Part shown: positions 27,132 to 38,337 of the stretch, piece by piece
How the letters are laid out: each line of letters starts with the position of its first letter
Position numbering within the stretch: the first letter of the stretch is position 1
NCBI GenBank assembly: GCA_019240835.1
Contig: JAFAXQ010000290.1
Location: 1 to 39,631 of the forward strand
Length of the DNA stretch: 39,631 nucleotides
Source: Ktedonobacteraceae bacterium
Lineage (GTDB): Bacteria > Chloroflexota > Ktedonobacteria > Ktedonobacterales > Ktedonobacteraceae
Reading direction: 5' to 3'
The notes under the pieces: generated by a model
The model's database searches: none
What the model was told of the DNA's origin: nothing
What the model saw: only the letters and a program-made list of their open reading frames with translations
Program-made: the position numbers and the translations under genes

Positions 27132-27890
27132 TTATACCTTGGACTGCACTTTTACATCATTCAGTTTCTTGATAAAGGCCTCGGCGAGAGCCCTGGAGGA
27201 GTGGGGGTTCTGGCCCGTCACGAGATTTCGGTCGACTACAATGTGGGAGCCCCAGATGACGTCTCCCTTCTCGTAGATAGCCCCGAGTCGTCTCACCTCG
27301 ACCTCGAGCACAAATGGTAACCGGCCTGCCATATTGGTGGCCAATTCCTCACTGTGGGAGAAGCAGGTCATATGATAGCCTGCAAAGGGCCACTTGCTCT
27401 CGCCATCTCTCAAATTCAACAGCCCGCAGTGTCCATGGCAGACGGCTGCAATCGGCTTGTCCATAGCCATCACCCAACGGAAGAGTTGAGCCATCTCCTC
27501 GGAGTGGGCCATATCCCCGATGGCACCATGCCCGCCAGACAGGTAAACCGCATCATAGGAGGCGACCTGATCTTTGGTAAAGGTATCCACGTTCATTGGG
27601 GCCTTTAGGGCTGGCACGCTCTCAATTGTCCTGATATATTCTGCGGATTCTGCACTGTCATTGTTTTGTGAGCCGGCGGGTCTAACGTAGCGCATGAAGC
27701 CAGGGTCGATGCTAGTCTGGTCCACGGTTGGAGCAATGCCGCCGATGGTGGCGATATCGACGTCGTACTGCTCTTGCTTAAAGCGCTTGTACGGGACGGC
27801 GAACTCCTCGGCCCAGAAGCCAGAAGGATGCTCTTCGCCATCAAGTAAGTGGAGAGTCGCTCGGTTAGTGATGAGCATGAGAATTTTCAT
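27132..27890 (-). CDS. DJ-1/PfpI superfamily (Hsp31-like) protein
   Basis: SYDAVYLSGGHGAIGDMAHSEEMAQLFRWVMAMDKPIAAVCHGHCGLLN: nucleophile elbow AVCHG. Confidence 0.88.
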   Translation of the reverse strand: MKILMLITNRATLHLLDGEEHPSGFWAEEFAVPYKRFKQEQYDVDIATIGGIAPTVDQTSIDPGFMRYVRPAGSQNNDSAESAEYIRTIESVPALKAPMNVDTFTKDQVASYDAVYLSGGHGAIGDMAHSEEMAQLFRWVMAMDKPIAAVCHGHCGLLNLRDGESKWPFAGYHMTCFSHSEELATNMAGRLPFVLEVEVRRLGAIYEKGDVIWGSHIVVDRNLVTGQNPHSSRALAEAFIKKLNDVKVQSKV

Positions 27891-27954
27891 TGTTTATGAA
27901 CCTCCTTAAATTTTCCTGTTCTTGCCCCTATAGGCAGCAAATTGGAGAATGATA

Positions 27955-29469
27955 TTACGCTCTGTAGCCGTAGGCTTGCCAGTTTTGCAACACCCGCTCC
28001 TGAATCTCACGCGGATAGCGTGCGCGGAACGAGGTGCGCTGTGGGGTAGTCTCCGGCGTCCAATCGTCATGTGAAAGACAGTTGTAGATGGCTTTCGTCG
28101 TCAGGTACTCCAGCTTCTCCTTTGAACCAAGGAAAACTGGTAGGTTGCTATACCCTTCCTTCTGAAACAATATTTCGCCAATGCCGGGATGATAGCGCGA
28201 GGCAAAGGCCCAGAGCACTTCATTGGTATTGGCAGCGTCAACGTCGTCTTCCATCAGCCAGATCTTGGGGATGCCAAAGCCTGCTTTCGATCCCTCGAAA
28301 ACGAGATGACCAATTTTATCGATCAACTGTGTGCTATTGAAGCCTGTCCGTTGTCGCCAATCCTGTGGGACGGTGATGACCCAGATGTGATTGGCCGATT
28401 CCATCAGCATCCAGCACGTTGTTATCGGCAGACCTTGCTGGCGCAGTTCATAGAGAATCTGTACTGCATGTGGCAGACCCCAAGCCGTGTGGTCCTCTTC
28501 GACCGGCTCTCCTCCTGCTACAACGGTCATAATAGGATCATTACGATACGTCATCGCCGTCACGTGGAAGATAGGTTTGGGACGGCTCTCCAGTTCGATG
28601 TAACCAGTGTATTCGCCCATTGGACCTTCTAAGGCCGTCTCAGTGCGTGAGATATAGCCCTCAAGCACAATTTCCGCGGTTGCTGGGACCAGCAAATCGA
28701 CGGTTTCGCAACGCACCACGTCCACTGGTTCGCCAAAATACGCTCCCACATAGCCCGACTCGTCTACGTTTGGAGCCAATGGCATACCGCCCACGAATGG
28801 GAGAAAGGGCTCCACGCCGATTGCTACAGCAAAAGGGGTGGGTTTACCTAGCTTTTTCCACTCTGCATCAATCATGCCAAAATGCTGGTTCGGCACGACT
28901 AGGCCCGTCAAGCGGTTCTTGTCCACAACCATTTTGCGGGTGATCGACCAGTTGGTCCAGCGCTTGTCGGGGGTCTGTACGACGGTGATTCCATATGTAT
29001 CAATATAGCGTCCTCCGTCGCCTGCATGGATGAGGGGTGTTGGCAGGCGTAGCAAATCGACATCATCGCCGATTAGAATGTTTTCTTTGCAGGGACCGGT
29101 CGCAGCTTCGTGCGGCGGGATCGGCTGGCGGTGGTGGGCTGCGACGAGTGCCTCAATAATCTCTTGCCCGCTCGTATGAGCGTCCAAGCCCAGTGCGAGC
29201 GCGATACGTGAAAAGGAGAGACCCGTCTGGCGACTTAGGCCAGCAGGTGCGCCTAGCACCCGAAAACCTGGCTTGCAATCTTTGATGCGGTTGAAGAGCG
29301 GCGCAGGGGCGCGCAGATCGTAGGAGCGGCGAATGATTGCTCCAATCTCCAGGTTCCAGTCCACTTCCTTGTCAATAAGCTGTACTTCATCAATCTCTTG
29401 CAGGGCTGCAATGTATTCTCGTAAGTCTTTCAGACGCTTCATCTCTTCCTCCAGGGTTATGTATGCCAT
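27955..29469 (-). CDS. UbiD-family (prFMN-dependent) decarboxylase
   Basis: UbiD layout: MKRLKDLREYIAALQEIDEVQLIDKEVDWNLEIGAIIRRSYD; GRYIDTYGITVVQTPDKRWTNWSITRKMV; EVLWAFASRYHPG. Confidence 0.88.
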   Translation of the reverse strand: MAYITLEEEMKRLKDLREYIAALQEIDEVQLIDKEVDWNLEIGAIIRRSYDLRAPAPLFNRIKDCKPGFRVLGAPAGLSRQTGLSFSRIALALGLDAHTSGQEIIEALVAAHHRQPIPPHEAATGPCKENILIGDDVDLLRLPTPLIHAGDGGRYIDTYGITVVQTPDKRWTNWSITRKMVVDKNRLTGLVVPNQHFGMIDAEWKKLGKPTPFAVAIGVEPFLPFVGGMPLAPNVDESGYVGAYFGEPVDVVRCETVDLLVPATAEIVLEGYISRTETALEGPMGEYTGYIELESRPKPIFHVTAMTYRNDPIMTVVAGGEPVEEDHTAWGLPHAVQILYELRQQGLPITTCWMLMESANHIWVITVPQDWRQRTGFNSTQLIDKIGHLVFEGSKAGFGIPKIWLMEDDVDAANTNEVLWAFASRYHPGIGEILFQKEGYSNLPVFLGSKEKLEYLTTKAIYNCLSHDDWTPETTPQRTSFRARYPREIQERVLQNWQAYGYRA

Positions 29470-29480
29470 CAGCCGAAATC

Positions 29481-30059
29481 TTAGTGCATGAGAGTTCCTT
29501 TCCAGCGCTGCATACCCTCCATCTCTATATCAAACAGGTCCAGGACGCGTCCCACTGCATTATCGACCAGTTCTTCGATTGTCTGTGGCCGGATATAGAA
29601 GGCAGGCATAGGAGGTGCAATGATACCCCCGCTCTCGGTCACGGCGAGCATACTGCGCAGGTGTCCTACCGTGAGCGGCGTTTCACGCACCATCAGCACA
29701 AGCAAGCGGCGTTCTTTGAGCACTACGTCAGCGGCGCGTGTGAGCAGATTGCTAGTGGTGCCGTGGGCGATCTCACTCATCGTGCGGATTGAACAAGGAG
29801 CGATAATCATGCCCATCGTTTTGAAAGAACCACTGGCAATAGCGGCTCCGATGTCGGTGACAGGGTACCAGACATCGGCTAGGTTCCGCAATTGCTGCGC
29901 TGAGAGATCGGTCTCATAGGCACGCGTCATCTCTCCTGCTTTGGTGACAACTAGGTGAGTCTCAATGCCTTGCTGCTTGAGCACTTGGAGCAAGCGCACG
30001 CCGTAGACCACGCCAGTCGCGCCAGTGATGCCAATAATCATGCGTCGTGGTTGGGTCAT
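29481..30059 (-). CDS. ubiX: UbiX-family flavin prenyltransferase
   Basis: IIGITGATGVVYGVRLLQVLKQQGIETHLVVTKAGEMT; GMIIAPCSIRTMSEIAHGTTSNLLTRAADVVLKERRLLVLMVRETPL. Confidence 0.93.
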   Translation of the reverse strand: MTQPRRMIIGITGATGVVYGVRLLQVLKQQGIETHLVVTKAGEMTRAYETDLSAQQLRNLADVWYPVTDIGAAIASGSFKTMGMIIAPCSIRTMSEIAHGTTSNLLTRAADVVLKERRLLVLMVRETPLTVGHLRSMLAVTESGGIIAPPMPAFYIRPQTIEELVDNAVGRVLDLFDIEMEGMQRWKGTLMH

Positions 30060-30119
30060 GGGCTCCTTTCTTCAGAATTCTCCCAGCAGGCGTATTAAAG
30101 GTACCTGTTTAAATATACG

Positions 30120-31001
30120 CTAATAGGACTCCTTTTTGGCACGACTAATTGCCTCAGTGAGTGCCCGCCGAGCATAGACGTGGATCAGTTGTGCCTTATA
30201 GGCAGCCGAGCCGTTCATGTCTGCCACAAGATCAATGTCCTTGCTCGCCTGATCAACTGCCTCTGCAATTGCAGTATCAGACCCATCCGTGCCTATCAGG
30301 GTGTGGGCAGCCGTGTGTGCCAGAGTAGTCATCCGCCCGGCACCAGAAATAGCGATCCGAGCTGCTGTGACGTGTCCACTGCACATACTGATCCAAGCCG
30401 CTACCCCGGTAATCGCCCATCCACTATGGCCACCGCGCACCCCTAGCTTCTCATATCCCCACCCCTCGCCTGGACGTCGCTTCGGTACGCGTAGTTCGAC
30501 CAGAATTTCGTTGGGCTGCAAGGCACTGCGGTGACCATCAACAAAGAACACCTCGGCAGGGATATCACGTGTGCCGTGTGGCGAGCGGGCGATCATGGCA
30601 CCCCCCAAGGCCAGGACTGCACAGCACTCATCACTAGCCGGGTCGGCATTGACCAGGGCACCGCACAGCGTTCCTCGCTGGCGTACCTGTCGGTCTGCGA
30701 CCCAACTGGAGGCGGTTGCCAGTAGCGGAACGGCGTGGCCCAATGTTGGGTGCTTGGCTGACTCTGCGTGGGTCAGCAACGTCTTAACGATGACGTCTCT
30801 CTCGGTCTCGCGCACTCCTGCCAGATCGGCCACATGGGCAATATCAACAAGCAGTGGAGGAGGTGCTATCAAGCGCTGCTTCAACAGAGGCAGAAGACTC
30901 TGCCCTCCCGCCAGGATTTTTGCCCCCACCGTTGAGGTAAGCGCCGCGAGCGCATCGTTGAGTGTAGTTGGTGCGGTATAATCAAAGGGACTGGGATACA
31001 T
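30120..31001 (-). CDS. FAD-binding (medium) subunit of a xanthine dehydrogenase/molybdenum hydroxylase family enzyme
   Basis: [23 protein letters not shown]...AKILAGGQSLLPLLKQRL; DRQVRQRGTLCGALVNADPASD. Confidence 0.9.
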   Translation of the reverse strand: MYPSPFDYTAPTTLNDALAALTSTVGAKILAGGQSLLPLLKQRLIAPPPLLVDIAHVADLAGVRETERDVIVKTLLTHAESAKHPTLGHAVPLLATASSWVADRQVRQRGTLCGALVNADPASDECCAVLALGGAMIARSPHGTRDIPAEVFFVDGHRSALQPNEILVELRVPKRRPGEGWGYEKLGVRGGHSGWAITGVAAWISMCSGHVTAARIAISGAGRMTTLAHTAAHTLIGTDGSDTAIAEAVDQASKDIDLVADMNGSAAYKAQLIHVYARRALTEAISRAKKESY

Positions 31002-33342
31002 ATTGCACCTCCTTCGCCTGCTGAATCGCTTCCCAGACAGAGTGAGGCCGCAGCGGCATATCAAGGTGACGGACGCCTAGGGGCGCGAGCGCATCTAGGA
31101 CGGCATTCACCAGGGCTGGCGGTGCAGCAATGGCACCTCCTTCACCTACTCCTTTCACCCCAAGGGAATTGAGAGGTGATGGCGTGACGGTGCGGTGTAA
31201 CTCAAACGATGGAAGGTTCTCAGCGACCGGAATACGATAGGTGAGTAGCGAGTCTGAAAGGAGGTGACCCTGTTCATCGTAGATGGCTTCTTCCAGCAAG
31301 GCTTGCCCAAACCCTTGCGCAATTGCCCCATGCACTTGTCCATCCACAATCATCGGGTTGATCACCGTGCCGCAGTCATCCACCCCGACATAGCGCAGCA
31401 GCGTGACTACCCCGGTCTCGGGCTGCACCTCCACGATGGCCACGTGGGAGCCGAACGCCCACGTGAGACCACGTGGGTCGAAGAACACCGTCGCTTCGAG
31501 TCCGGGCTGTACGTCCGGCGGAGTTCTGTGATTGTGATAGGCGGTGACGGCAAGGTCTGTCCATGTGACCGTCTTGTCTATCCCATCGGCGTAGATGTGG
31601 CCATCGACGAAACGAATGGCGTCTGGCGTGGAGTTAAGCAGATAAGCCGCGATGACCGCCGCTTTCTTGCGGACGTGCTCAGCGGCCTTGGCCACAGCCG
31701 AGCCTCCGACACATGCCGAACGGCTGGAGAATGATCCCAGCCCTAACATGGCCCCCTTCGTGTCCCCTTGCAGAACGCTAATGCGTTCAAACGGGAAGGC
31801 AAGTATCGTGCTGGCAATCTGAGCCCAGACGGTTTCGTGTCCCTGACCCGATGGGCAGGTACCACTCGTCACGGTCAGCGAAGTATCGGGGTTTACCCGC
31901 ACGGTGGCTGACTCGCCGGACCCCGCGGGCAAGCCATAATTAGCGAAAGAGATGCCATAATCAGCCATCTCCGATGGAGCCAGACCTCCAGGCTCCACAA
32001 AGGTGCAGAAGCCAATGCCGAGATAGCGACCGTGTGCTCTGCCCTCTGCCTGTTGCCGACGTAAAGCGGGGAGGTCAATTGCATCCAGCAGTGTATCGAG
32101 GTTCGCTTCATAATTGCCCGAGTCCATTGTCACGCCCAAAGCAGTGGTCACCGGAAATTCCTGCGGCTTCCAGAAATTGCGACGCCGCAAAGTCACTGCG
32201 TCTATGCCAAGTGCCTTCGCAAGCAGGTCCATCATGCGTTCGAGATTATAGACCGCTTCGGGCCGCCCTGCCCCTCGATAGGAGTCGGTGGTCATCGTAT
32301 GCGTGCTGACACAATCAATCTTGAAGTGGATAGCAGGAATTTTATACGTGCCTGAGGCCGCTAGTTGTCCCAGAGCTGGAATAGCTGCTGTAAAGCATTG
32401 GCTATAGGCTCCCATGTCTGCGACTCCGATCAGTTCATAGGCAAGCAGGTCACCCTGCCGGGTAGCAACGAGAGTGGCGGTGGTGACCCATCCTCGTCCA
32501 TGCGTCGAGGCAACCATCGCCTCACGCCTCGTTTCAGTCCAGCGGATGGGACGGCCAAGTTGGCGCGAGGCGAAGCAGGTAAGAATCTCTTCGGCGTAGA
32601 CATTCAGCTTTGAGCCAAATGCCCCTCCAACGTCCGGGGAGATCACCCGCACGTTGCCAAGTGGCAAGCCGAACATCTTGCCGATGGCCCCTGCAACTCC
32701 AAAGGGCATTTGGGTCGTGGTCCACAGCGTTACTCGGTTTGTATTCCAATCGGCAAGACTCGCTCGCGGCTCTAGTGCAAGTGGAATGACTCGCTGATTG
32801 ACCAGACGCTGTGAGACAACCACCACATCGTCGCGTGTCTTTGCAGCGGCTACCGCTTTGGCGTCGCCTGTCTCAACCGTGTTGATAATGTTAGAAGGTA
32901 GGTCATCGTGGACTTTGAGAGAATTACTGGCCGCCACTTCGACGTCGATGAGTGCCTCCCGAGGCTCATAGGTGACCTCCACTGCATCAGCGGCATCTTG
33001 AGCAAGATAACGGTTCTCAGCCACGACCATCACGACAGCCTCACCAACGTGCTTGACGAAACCATCCGCTAAGAGCGGACGAAGCTTGCCACTCTGGTTG
33101 AGTGCCAGAAGTGGGCCAAGATGCTTCACGTCATCGAAGGTGTAGATGGCACGGACCCCTGGCATCTGCAGTGCTCGCGTCTTGTCGATTGCTGTGATGC
33201 GTGCATGGGCGTGAGGACTACGTACAAATATGATGGCCTTCTCGCCTGGTAACTTCACGTCATCCACGTAGCGCCCTGCTCCGCGAATGAGGGCAGCATC
33301 TTCCACTCGTTTGATAGCTGTGCCTATTCCAGCAATAGTCAT
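30982..33342 (-). CDS. Molybdopterin-binding large subunit of a xanthine dehydrogenase family enzyme
   Basis: [78 protein letters not shown]. Confidence 0.92.
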   Translation of the reverse strand: MTIAGIGTAIKRVEDAALIRGAGRYVDDVKLPGEKAIIFVRSPHAHARITAIDKTRALQMPGVRAIYTFDDVKHLGPLLALNQSGKLRPLLADGFVKHVGEAVVMVVAENRYLAQDAADAVEVTYEPREALIDVEVAASNSLKVHDDLPSNIINTVETGDAKAVAAAKTRDDVVVVSQRLVNQRVIPLALEPRASLADWNTNRVTLWTTTQMPFGVAGAIGKMFGLPLGNVRVISPDVGGAFGSKLNVYAEEILTCFASRQLGRPIRWTETRREAMVASTHGRGWVTTATLVATRQGDLLAYELIGVADMGAYSQCFTAAIPALGQLAASGTYKIPAIHFKIDCVSTHTMTTDSYRGAGRPEAVYNLERMMDLLAKALGIDAVTLRRRNFWKPQEFPVTTALGVTMDSGNYEANLDTLLDAIDLPALRRQQAEGRAHGRYLGIGFCTFVEPGGLAPSEMADYGISFANYGLPAGSGESATVRVNPDTSLTVTSGTCPSGQGHETVWAQIASTILAFPFERISVLQGDTKGAMLGLGSFSSRSACVGGSAVAKAAEHVRKKAAVIAAYLLNSTPDAIRFVDGHIYADGIDKTVTWTDLAVTAYHNHRTPPDVQPGLEATVFFDPRGLTWAFGSHVAIVEVQPETGVVTLLRYVGVDDCGTVINPMIVDGQVHGAIAQGFGQALLEEAIYDEQGHLLSDSLLTYRIPVAENLPSFELHRTVTPSPLNSLGVKGVGEGGAIAAPPALVNAVLDALAPLGVRHLDMPLRPHSVWEAIQQAKEVQYVSQSL

Positions 33343-33842
33343 CTTCCTGCCTCCTCAAACAGCGATGCAGGAGGAGGAAGGCCTTGCAGTTTAGCAGCAC
33401 CATATTGAATTGCTCGCACAATGTTATGGTACCCTGTACAGCGACACAGATTCCCCTCCAAGCTCGCACGGATCTCCGCTTCACTAGGATTCTTGTTCTC
33501 TTGGAGTAGATCAATCGCGGACAGGATCATACCCGGCGTGCAATAGCCACATTGCAGCCCGTGCATCTCCCGAAATCCCTCCTGAAGGGGGTGTAGGGTC
33601 TCAGTAGACCCTACACCCTCAATGGTCGTAATGGTGCTTCCTATAGCCTGAACAGTAAGAATAGTACAGGACTTGACGGCTTTCCCATTCATCAGAACAG
33701 TACAAGCACCACAGAAGCTACTTTCACACCCTACATGCGTGCCGGTGAGCGCGAGATGCTCGCGGAGAAAATGCACCAGGAGCAAGCGTGGCTCGACATC
33801 GTGCGAGAGGAGTGTACCGTTCACAGTAAGTGTGACATTCAT
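33339..33842 (-). CDS. [2Fe-2S] small subunit of the molybdenum hydroxylase
   Basis: [21 protein letters not shown] and [16 protein letters not shown]...[16 protein letters not shown]. Confidence 0.95.
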   Translation of the reverse strand: MNVTLTVNGTLLSHDVEPRLLLVHFLREHLALTGTHVGCESSFCGACTVLMNGKAVKSCTILTVQAIGSTITTIEGVGSTETLHPLQEGFREMHGLQCGYCTPGMILSAIDLLQENKNPSEAEIRASLEGNLCRCTGYHNIVRAIQYGAAKLQGLPPPASLFEEAGR

Positions 33843-36061
33843 GATTTTCCTATCTTCGTGGCATCGTATGTTTCCATGGTCGTGAACTCTTCCCAGGCCC
33901 CCACACCCTGCAGGGCAGCTCTTACGTTCGCATTCGTGCCCACCACATAGAAGTCCTTATCTTCAGGTAGCTTTTCACGTGTGAAGCTTAAGGCCCGCGC
34001 CGCCTCTTTGGACATTGCCTGCAGGTTTTCCATGTGCAGGACAATCCGTTTTGGATTGGCAGCAACGACCTTGTCCAACTGTGCCTTGAAGACTGGGGTA
34101 GCTACTTCATTGAGGTTCCCAAACAAGGTCAACTGTGCCACGCCATCGGCTATAGTCAGTTCCGAGTCGAAGAGCGTTCCTGTTGGCGCGAGTCGCACCT
34201 GCACACGCAGTTCTTGGTTTACCGCAGGCTCAAGCGCTGGGCTGCCAGCCCAGCTTGGACGCTGCTTGAGGGGATGCTGTTCTTGCACGGTGGGCAGCTT
34301 AATAGTCATGGCCACTGGGTCGAAGTCGCTGTACGGAGCGCCGTTGATCAGCACTTCTTCGATGCGTACACTTCCTGGCGGCAGAATATCAGGCTGAACA
34401 CGCAAGATGTTATCTTTGAGTGCGCCTGGTTGCGGCTTGAAGTAGAAGTTCATCGGCTGCTTGTTGATCAGCAAGTTGGTGTAGACCGACGCTAGATAAC
34501 ACAACTCGAACGAGTGATAGCCGGACATTGAGTGGCTGCCTTTGAGCCGCTCCGTGCCCATCAGATAAGGGATACCGGTGGCCAGGACATTGAAATACAC
34601 GCCCCCGTTATCCTGGTCTGGGAAGAATGCGTTGTAGAAGGCCGACGATTCACGAGCTAGACGCTTATACTCAGGCTCTTTAAGCGAACCATGCAGGATC
34701 AAATACGCCAGGATGGCCTGTTCCTGCTGCCACCATGCCTTGCGGTCATGCCAGACGAAACGGTGCCACTCCTGACCTTGACCTCGAACACGTTCTAGCA
34801 CATCATACCAGGCCCCGCGCTGCTTATCCATGCCCACAGTCGGCATGATGCCTGCAATCTTCTTGGCCAAAGTCGTATAGCGCTCATTGGGTCGCAGGTG
34901 ATGAATGCGCATCAGATTCCAGGCAATTTTGAGGTTGTGTCCGACCACAGCGCGGTTTTGCTGCCAGCCCCAAGTTGTGTCATGGCTCCAGTCCTCATAG
35001 AATTTTTCCTGGACGAATGGGCTATGCTCATGGTCCGGGAAATGTTCGGCGATAGTATCGGCGGTATAGACCAGGAAATCGGCGTATTTGTCCTCTGCGG
35101 TTGCTAGCCAGAGATTGATCAAATAGGCAGGGGCATGGTCACCGACCGAGTTCCAGTTCTTGCGAGCACGGTCCTTACCCAGAGACTCAGCTCGTGGATC
35201 GAATGTCACCGGGTCGAGGTGAGAGAAATAGCCGCCTTTTTGCGTATCCAAATAGTATTTGTTGAACAGGTTGATGGTCATTTCGGCATCGCGCAGGATC
35301 CGCGGATCGCCTGTAGCGCGGTAGGTTTGGATCGGCCCGGCAAGAGCATAGATCTGCTCGTAGGCCGGAATAGCCTCGTAGTCGTCGCCGAATTCCGAAG
35401 CCAGGATCTTGCGTACACGCCCACCCTGCACGTCTATTCCGTGGTACCAGTACGCAATGTTCTGTTCTTCATCGACAGCGCGCAGATGGTCGCGCAGGTA
35501 CTCTGTCCCTTTTTCTGCCACTGTCAGGTAGCGCTCTTCCCCTGTCAGTAAGTAGGCCGAAGCGAACCCGTAGATCATGCGCGAGATGGTGTCGGTCTCC
35601 TGGCGAGTGCTCTCGATCTTCTGGCCTTCGACGGTTAGCTTGGTACGATAATTGCGGTAGTCGATATTGCCATCGGGGAACTGGGCGTTGTAATAGAACT
35701 CGGCCAGCGAGCGAATCTGTTTGATCCACCAGTCTGGCTCCTCAAAGCGATAGTCATCCAGCTTACGACCGGTCAGGATAATGTGCTTGGCCTCGAACGT
35801 GAACCCGCCCCCCTCGGGGTAGAAGATACCGTACGCGAACAGGTATTTGCCCGGGGTAAGTACGTCTTCCAGTGGTGCCCCTGGATCCTGGTACGGTTCG
35901 TCCAGATTGCGCAGCAGTTCCCCATAGGTCGTATCGGTGAGGGTCACCACGAATTCCCTATCGTCGGTTGTTTTCAGGCCGAACGTTTTCTTGCCTGTGT
36001 CAACAGGGGTGGTGACGTATCCGGCAATGGTATCCGCGAATGTGAAACGCATCTCGTTCAT
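33839..36061 (-). CDS. AGE-like (N-acylglucosamine 2-epimerase superfamily) alpha/alpha-barrel protein fused to a C-terminal STAS-like domain
   Basis: Helical-barrel motifs ([56 protein letters not shown]). C-terminal [59 protein letters not shown]...[16 protein letters not shown] resembles STAS. Confidence 0.75.
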   Translation of the reverse strand: MNEMRFTFADTIAGYVTTPVDTGKKTFGLKTTDDREFVVTLTDTTYGELLRNLDEPYQDPGAPLEDVLTPGKYLFAYGIFYPEGGGFTFEAKHIILTGRKLDDYRFEEPDWWIKQIRSLAEFYYNAQFPDGNIDYRNYRTKLTVEGQKIESTRQETDTISRMIYGFASAYLLTGEERYLTVAEKGTEYLRDHLRAVDEEQNIAYWYHGIDVQGGRVRKILASEFGDDYEAIPAYEQIYALAGPIQTYRATGDPRILRDAEMTINLFNKYYLDTQKGGYFSHLDPVTFDPRAESLGKDRARKNWNSVGDHAPAYLINLWLATAEDKYADFLVYTADTIAEHFPDHEHSPFVQEKFYEDWSHDTTWGWQQNRAVVGHNLKIAWNLMRIHHLRPNERYTTLAKKIAGIMPTVGMDKQRGAWYDVLERVRGQGQEWHRFVWHDRKAWWQQEQAILAYLILHGSLKEPEYKRLARESSAFYNAFFPDQDNGGVYFNVLATGIPYLMGTERLKGSHSMSGYHSFELCYLASVYTNLLINKQPMNFYFKPQPGALKDNILRVQPDILPPGSVRIEEVLINGAPYSDFDPVAMTIKLPTVQEQHPLKQRPSWAGSPALEPAVNQELRVQVRLAPTGTLFDSELTIADGVAQLTLFGNLNEVATPVFKAQLDKVVAANPKRIVLHMENLQAMSKEAARALSFTREKLPEDKDFYVVGTNANVRAALQGVGAWEEFTTMETYDATKIGKS

Positions 36062-36075
36062 GGATTACTCCTTTT

Positions 36076-38232
36076 CTAGCGAGAAATTAACACCACGACA
36101 CTACGATTGTGTACACCATAGACGCTTCCCTCAACCACTGTTTCTTTGCCCGGTTCCCCCACGTTCTCCGCAATATCATTGGGGGAATCCTGTGCTGTAT
36201 CTACGACTCTGTACCATTTCCTACCTGGCACTGTCGGGATATCAAAGTCGAGATCCTGCCAATCCATATTGAGCATGACGTGGATATCTGTATCCCCTGA
36301 ACCATCTTTGGCTGGGAAGCCGCCCATCGTAAAGGCCAGCACGGTGGAGCTGGGGTCGAACCACCCTGGGGCATTCAAGCGACACCCATGCCAAGAAATA
36401 TCAGCCAAACCACGTTGGTTCACCTGGCCTGTAAAAAAGCTATTACGATGTAAGCTACGATGAGTCTTACGGAAGGCAATCATCTTTTTGAAGAAGCGGA
36501 ACATATCCCGGTTCTTTTCGGCGAGGTCCCAATCGAACCAACTGATCTCGTTATCCTGGCAATAGGCGTTGTTGTTGCCTTTCTGGGTCCGTCTGATCTC
36601 ATCGCCAGCCACAAACATGGGGACACCTTGAGAAAGCATCAGGATAGCAGCAAAGTTCTTGACCTGGCGCTTGCGTAGAGCCTCAATGGCAGGATCATCC
36701 GTTTCGCCTTCAGCTCCACAGTTCCAGCTCAGGTTGTCGTTGATACCGTCGCGGTTGGCTTCACCATTGGCCTCATTGTGTTTGTAGTTGTACGACACGA
36801 GATCATTGAGCGTAAATCCGTCGTGGGCAGTCAGGAAATTGATGCTGTTGATCGGGAGCTCTCCTTCGGTGTGGAAGACGCTAGCGCTACCCGCAATGAC
36901 ATCGGCGACTGCTCCAACAACCACTTTTCCATCGAGGTATCCGCGGTCGCCCTTGACGAAGTGCCTGATGGTATCGCGGTAGCGCCCGTTCCATTCTCCC
37001 CAACGATAGCCTGGGAAGTAGCCAACTTGATACAGCCCAGCAGCGTCCCAGGCTTCGGCAATGACTTTGCTATCGGCCAGGATTTCTGAAAGTTCAATCT
37101 GCCAGATAACCGGTGGCTTGGCCAAAGGAATGCCGTCTTCGTCGCGGGACAGAATAGCGGCCTCGTCGAAGCGGAAACCGTCAACGTGCATTTCCGTCAC
37201 CCAGTATTCCAAGACATCGATAATGAGCTTCTCGGTGATGGGTTCGTTGCCATTGACGGTGTTGCCACACCCAGAGTAGTTCATATAGTATCGCTTGTCC
37301 TGAGGCGAGAGCATGTAGTAATGGTTGTTGGCAAAGCCTTTGAAGCTGATCATCGGCCCCATTTCATTGCCTTCGCTAGTGTGGTTAAAGACTACATCGA
37401 GAATGACTTCTATGCCTGCTTTGTGCAACGCCTTGATCATATCGCGGAACTCTGTAACGTGCTGTCCATATTCGGGGTTCACACAATACAAGCTTTGAGG
37501 GCAAAAGAAGCCGAAAGGGTCGTATCCCCAGTAGTTCGACAGCGGTTTGCCATCAGGATTGATTTGTTTCACTTCCTTATTGTCAAAGTCGAAGATCGGC
37601 AGCAGTTCGACGGCAGTGACGCCCAACTCCTTGAGGTATGGTATCTTTTCGATGACTCCGAGGAAGGTTCCAGGGTTGCGACAATTGGACGAAGGTGATT
37701 GTGTAAACCCTCGAACATGCATCTCGTAGATGATGGTTTCGTTCATAGGGTGATTCAGCGGACAGTCGTTTCCCCAGTCATAATTGGCTATATCAATGAC
37801 GATACTGCGCATGGAAGTGGCTGCATTATCGTTTGGAGTACAAGCAGCAACACGGTCCCACAGTGTGTTCGTATTGCCTCTAGCATACGGGTCGATCAGC
37901 ACCTTGTCCGGGTTATGGCAGTCTCCCTGGCCATGGACGTCCTGAGGGCCATCCACACGGTAGGCGTAGTGCAGGCCAGGTTTGGCTCCTCTCAAATAGA
38001 TATGCCAGAATTTAAAGGTCTTATAGGTGGTCGGATCCAGTTTAATCTCCTGAATTGGATCTGGATCATCATGGTCATCGAAGAGCAAAAGACTGACCGA
38101 TGTCGCACGGTCCGAGTACACAGAGAAGTTGACTCCCTGCTCGTCTGGTGTTGCTCCCAAAGGATGAGAACGTCCTACTTCAATTTGATAGGTGGGTGTA
38201 ACTACTTCCGCTTGACGCTGAGTAATACTCAT
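36076..38232 (-). CDS. glgX: Glycogen debranching enzyme (GlgX-type GH13)
   Basis: HPLGATPDEQGVNFSVYSDRATSVSLLLFD; EVILDVVFNHTSEGNEMGP; VDGFRFDEAAIL; NFLTAHDGFTLNDLVSYNYKHNEANGEANRDG. ATG 38232 preceded by AGGAGG. Confidence 0.93.
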   Translation of the reverse strand: MSITQRQAEVVTPTYQIEVGRSHPLGATPDEQGVNFSVYSDRATSVSLLLFDDHDDPDPIQEIKLDPTTYKTFKFWHIYLRGAKPGLHYAYRVDGPQDVHGQGDCHNPDKVLIDPYARGNTNTLWDRVAACTPNDNAATSMRSIVIDIANYDWGNDCPLNHPMNETIIYEMHVRGFTQSPSSNCRNPGTFLGVIEKIPYLKELGVTAVELLPIFDFDNKEVKQINPDGKPLSNYWGYDPFGFFCPQSLYCVNPEYGQHVTEFRDMIKALHKAGIEVILDVVFNHTSEGNEMGPMISFKGFANNHYYMLSPQDKRYYMNYSGCGNTVNGNEPITEKLIIDVLEYWVTEMHVDGFRFDEAAILSRDEDGIPLAKPPVIWQIELSEILADSKVIAEAWDAAGLYQVGYFPGYRWGEWNGRYRDTIRHFVKGDRGYLDGKVVVGAVADVIAGSASVFHTEGELPINSINFLTAHDGFTLNDLVSYNYKHNEANGEANRDGINDNLSWNCGAEGETDDPAIEALRKRQVKNFAAILMLSQGVPMFVAGDEIRRTQKGNNNAYCQDNEISWFDWDLAEKNRDMFRFFKKMIAFRKTHRSLHRNSFFTGQVNQRGLADISWHGCRLNAPGWFDPSSTVLAFTMGGFPAKDGSGDTDIHVMLNMDWQDLDFDIPTVPGRKWYRVVDTAQDSPNDIAENVGEPGKETVVEGSVYGVHNRSVVVLISR

Positions 38233-38337
38233 GTGTTTTCCTCCTGTGCAGCCATGCTCATCTGGCAATGAATAGCCTCCGCTACAATGTTGTTCAGCCT
38301 ACATTCTGCAAACACGGCAATATTAAGAGGCTGGAGG

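Noticed and set aside
30982-33842. Calling the three-subunit enzyme a carbon monoxide dehydrogenase (coxMLS)
   Set aside because: The large subunit has SYRGAGR rather than AYxCSFR, so only the broader xanthine dehydrogenase family call is justified.
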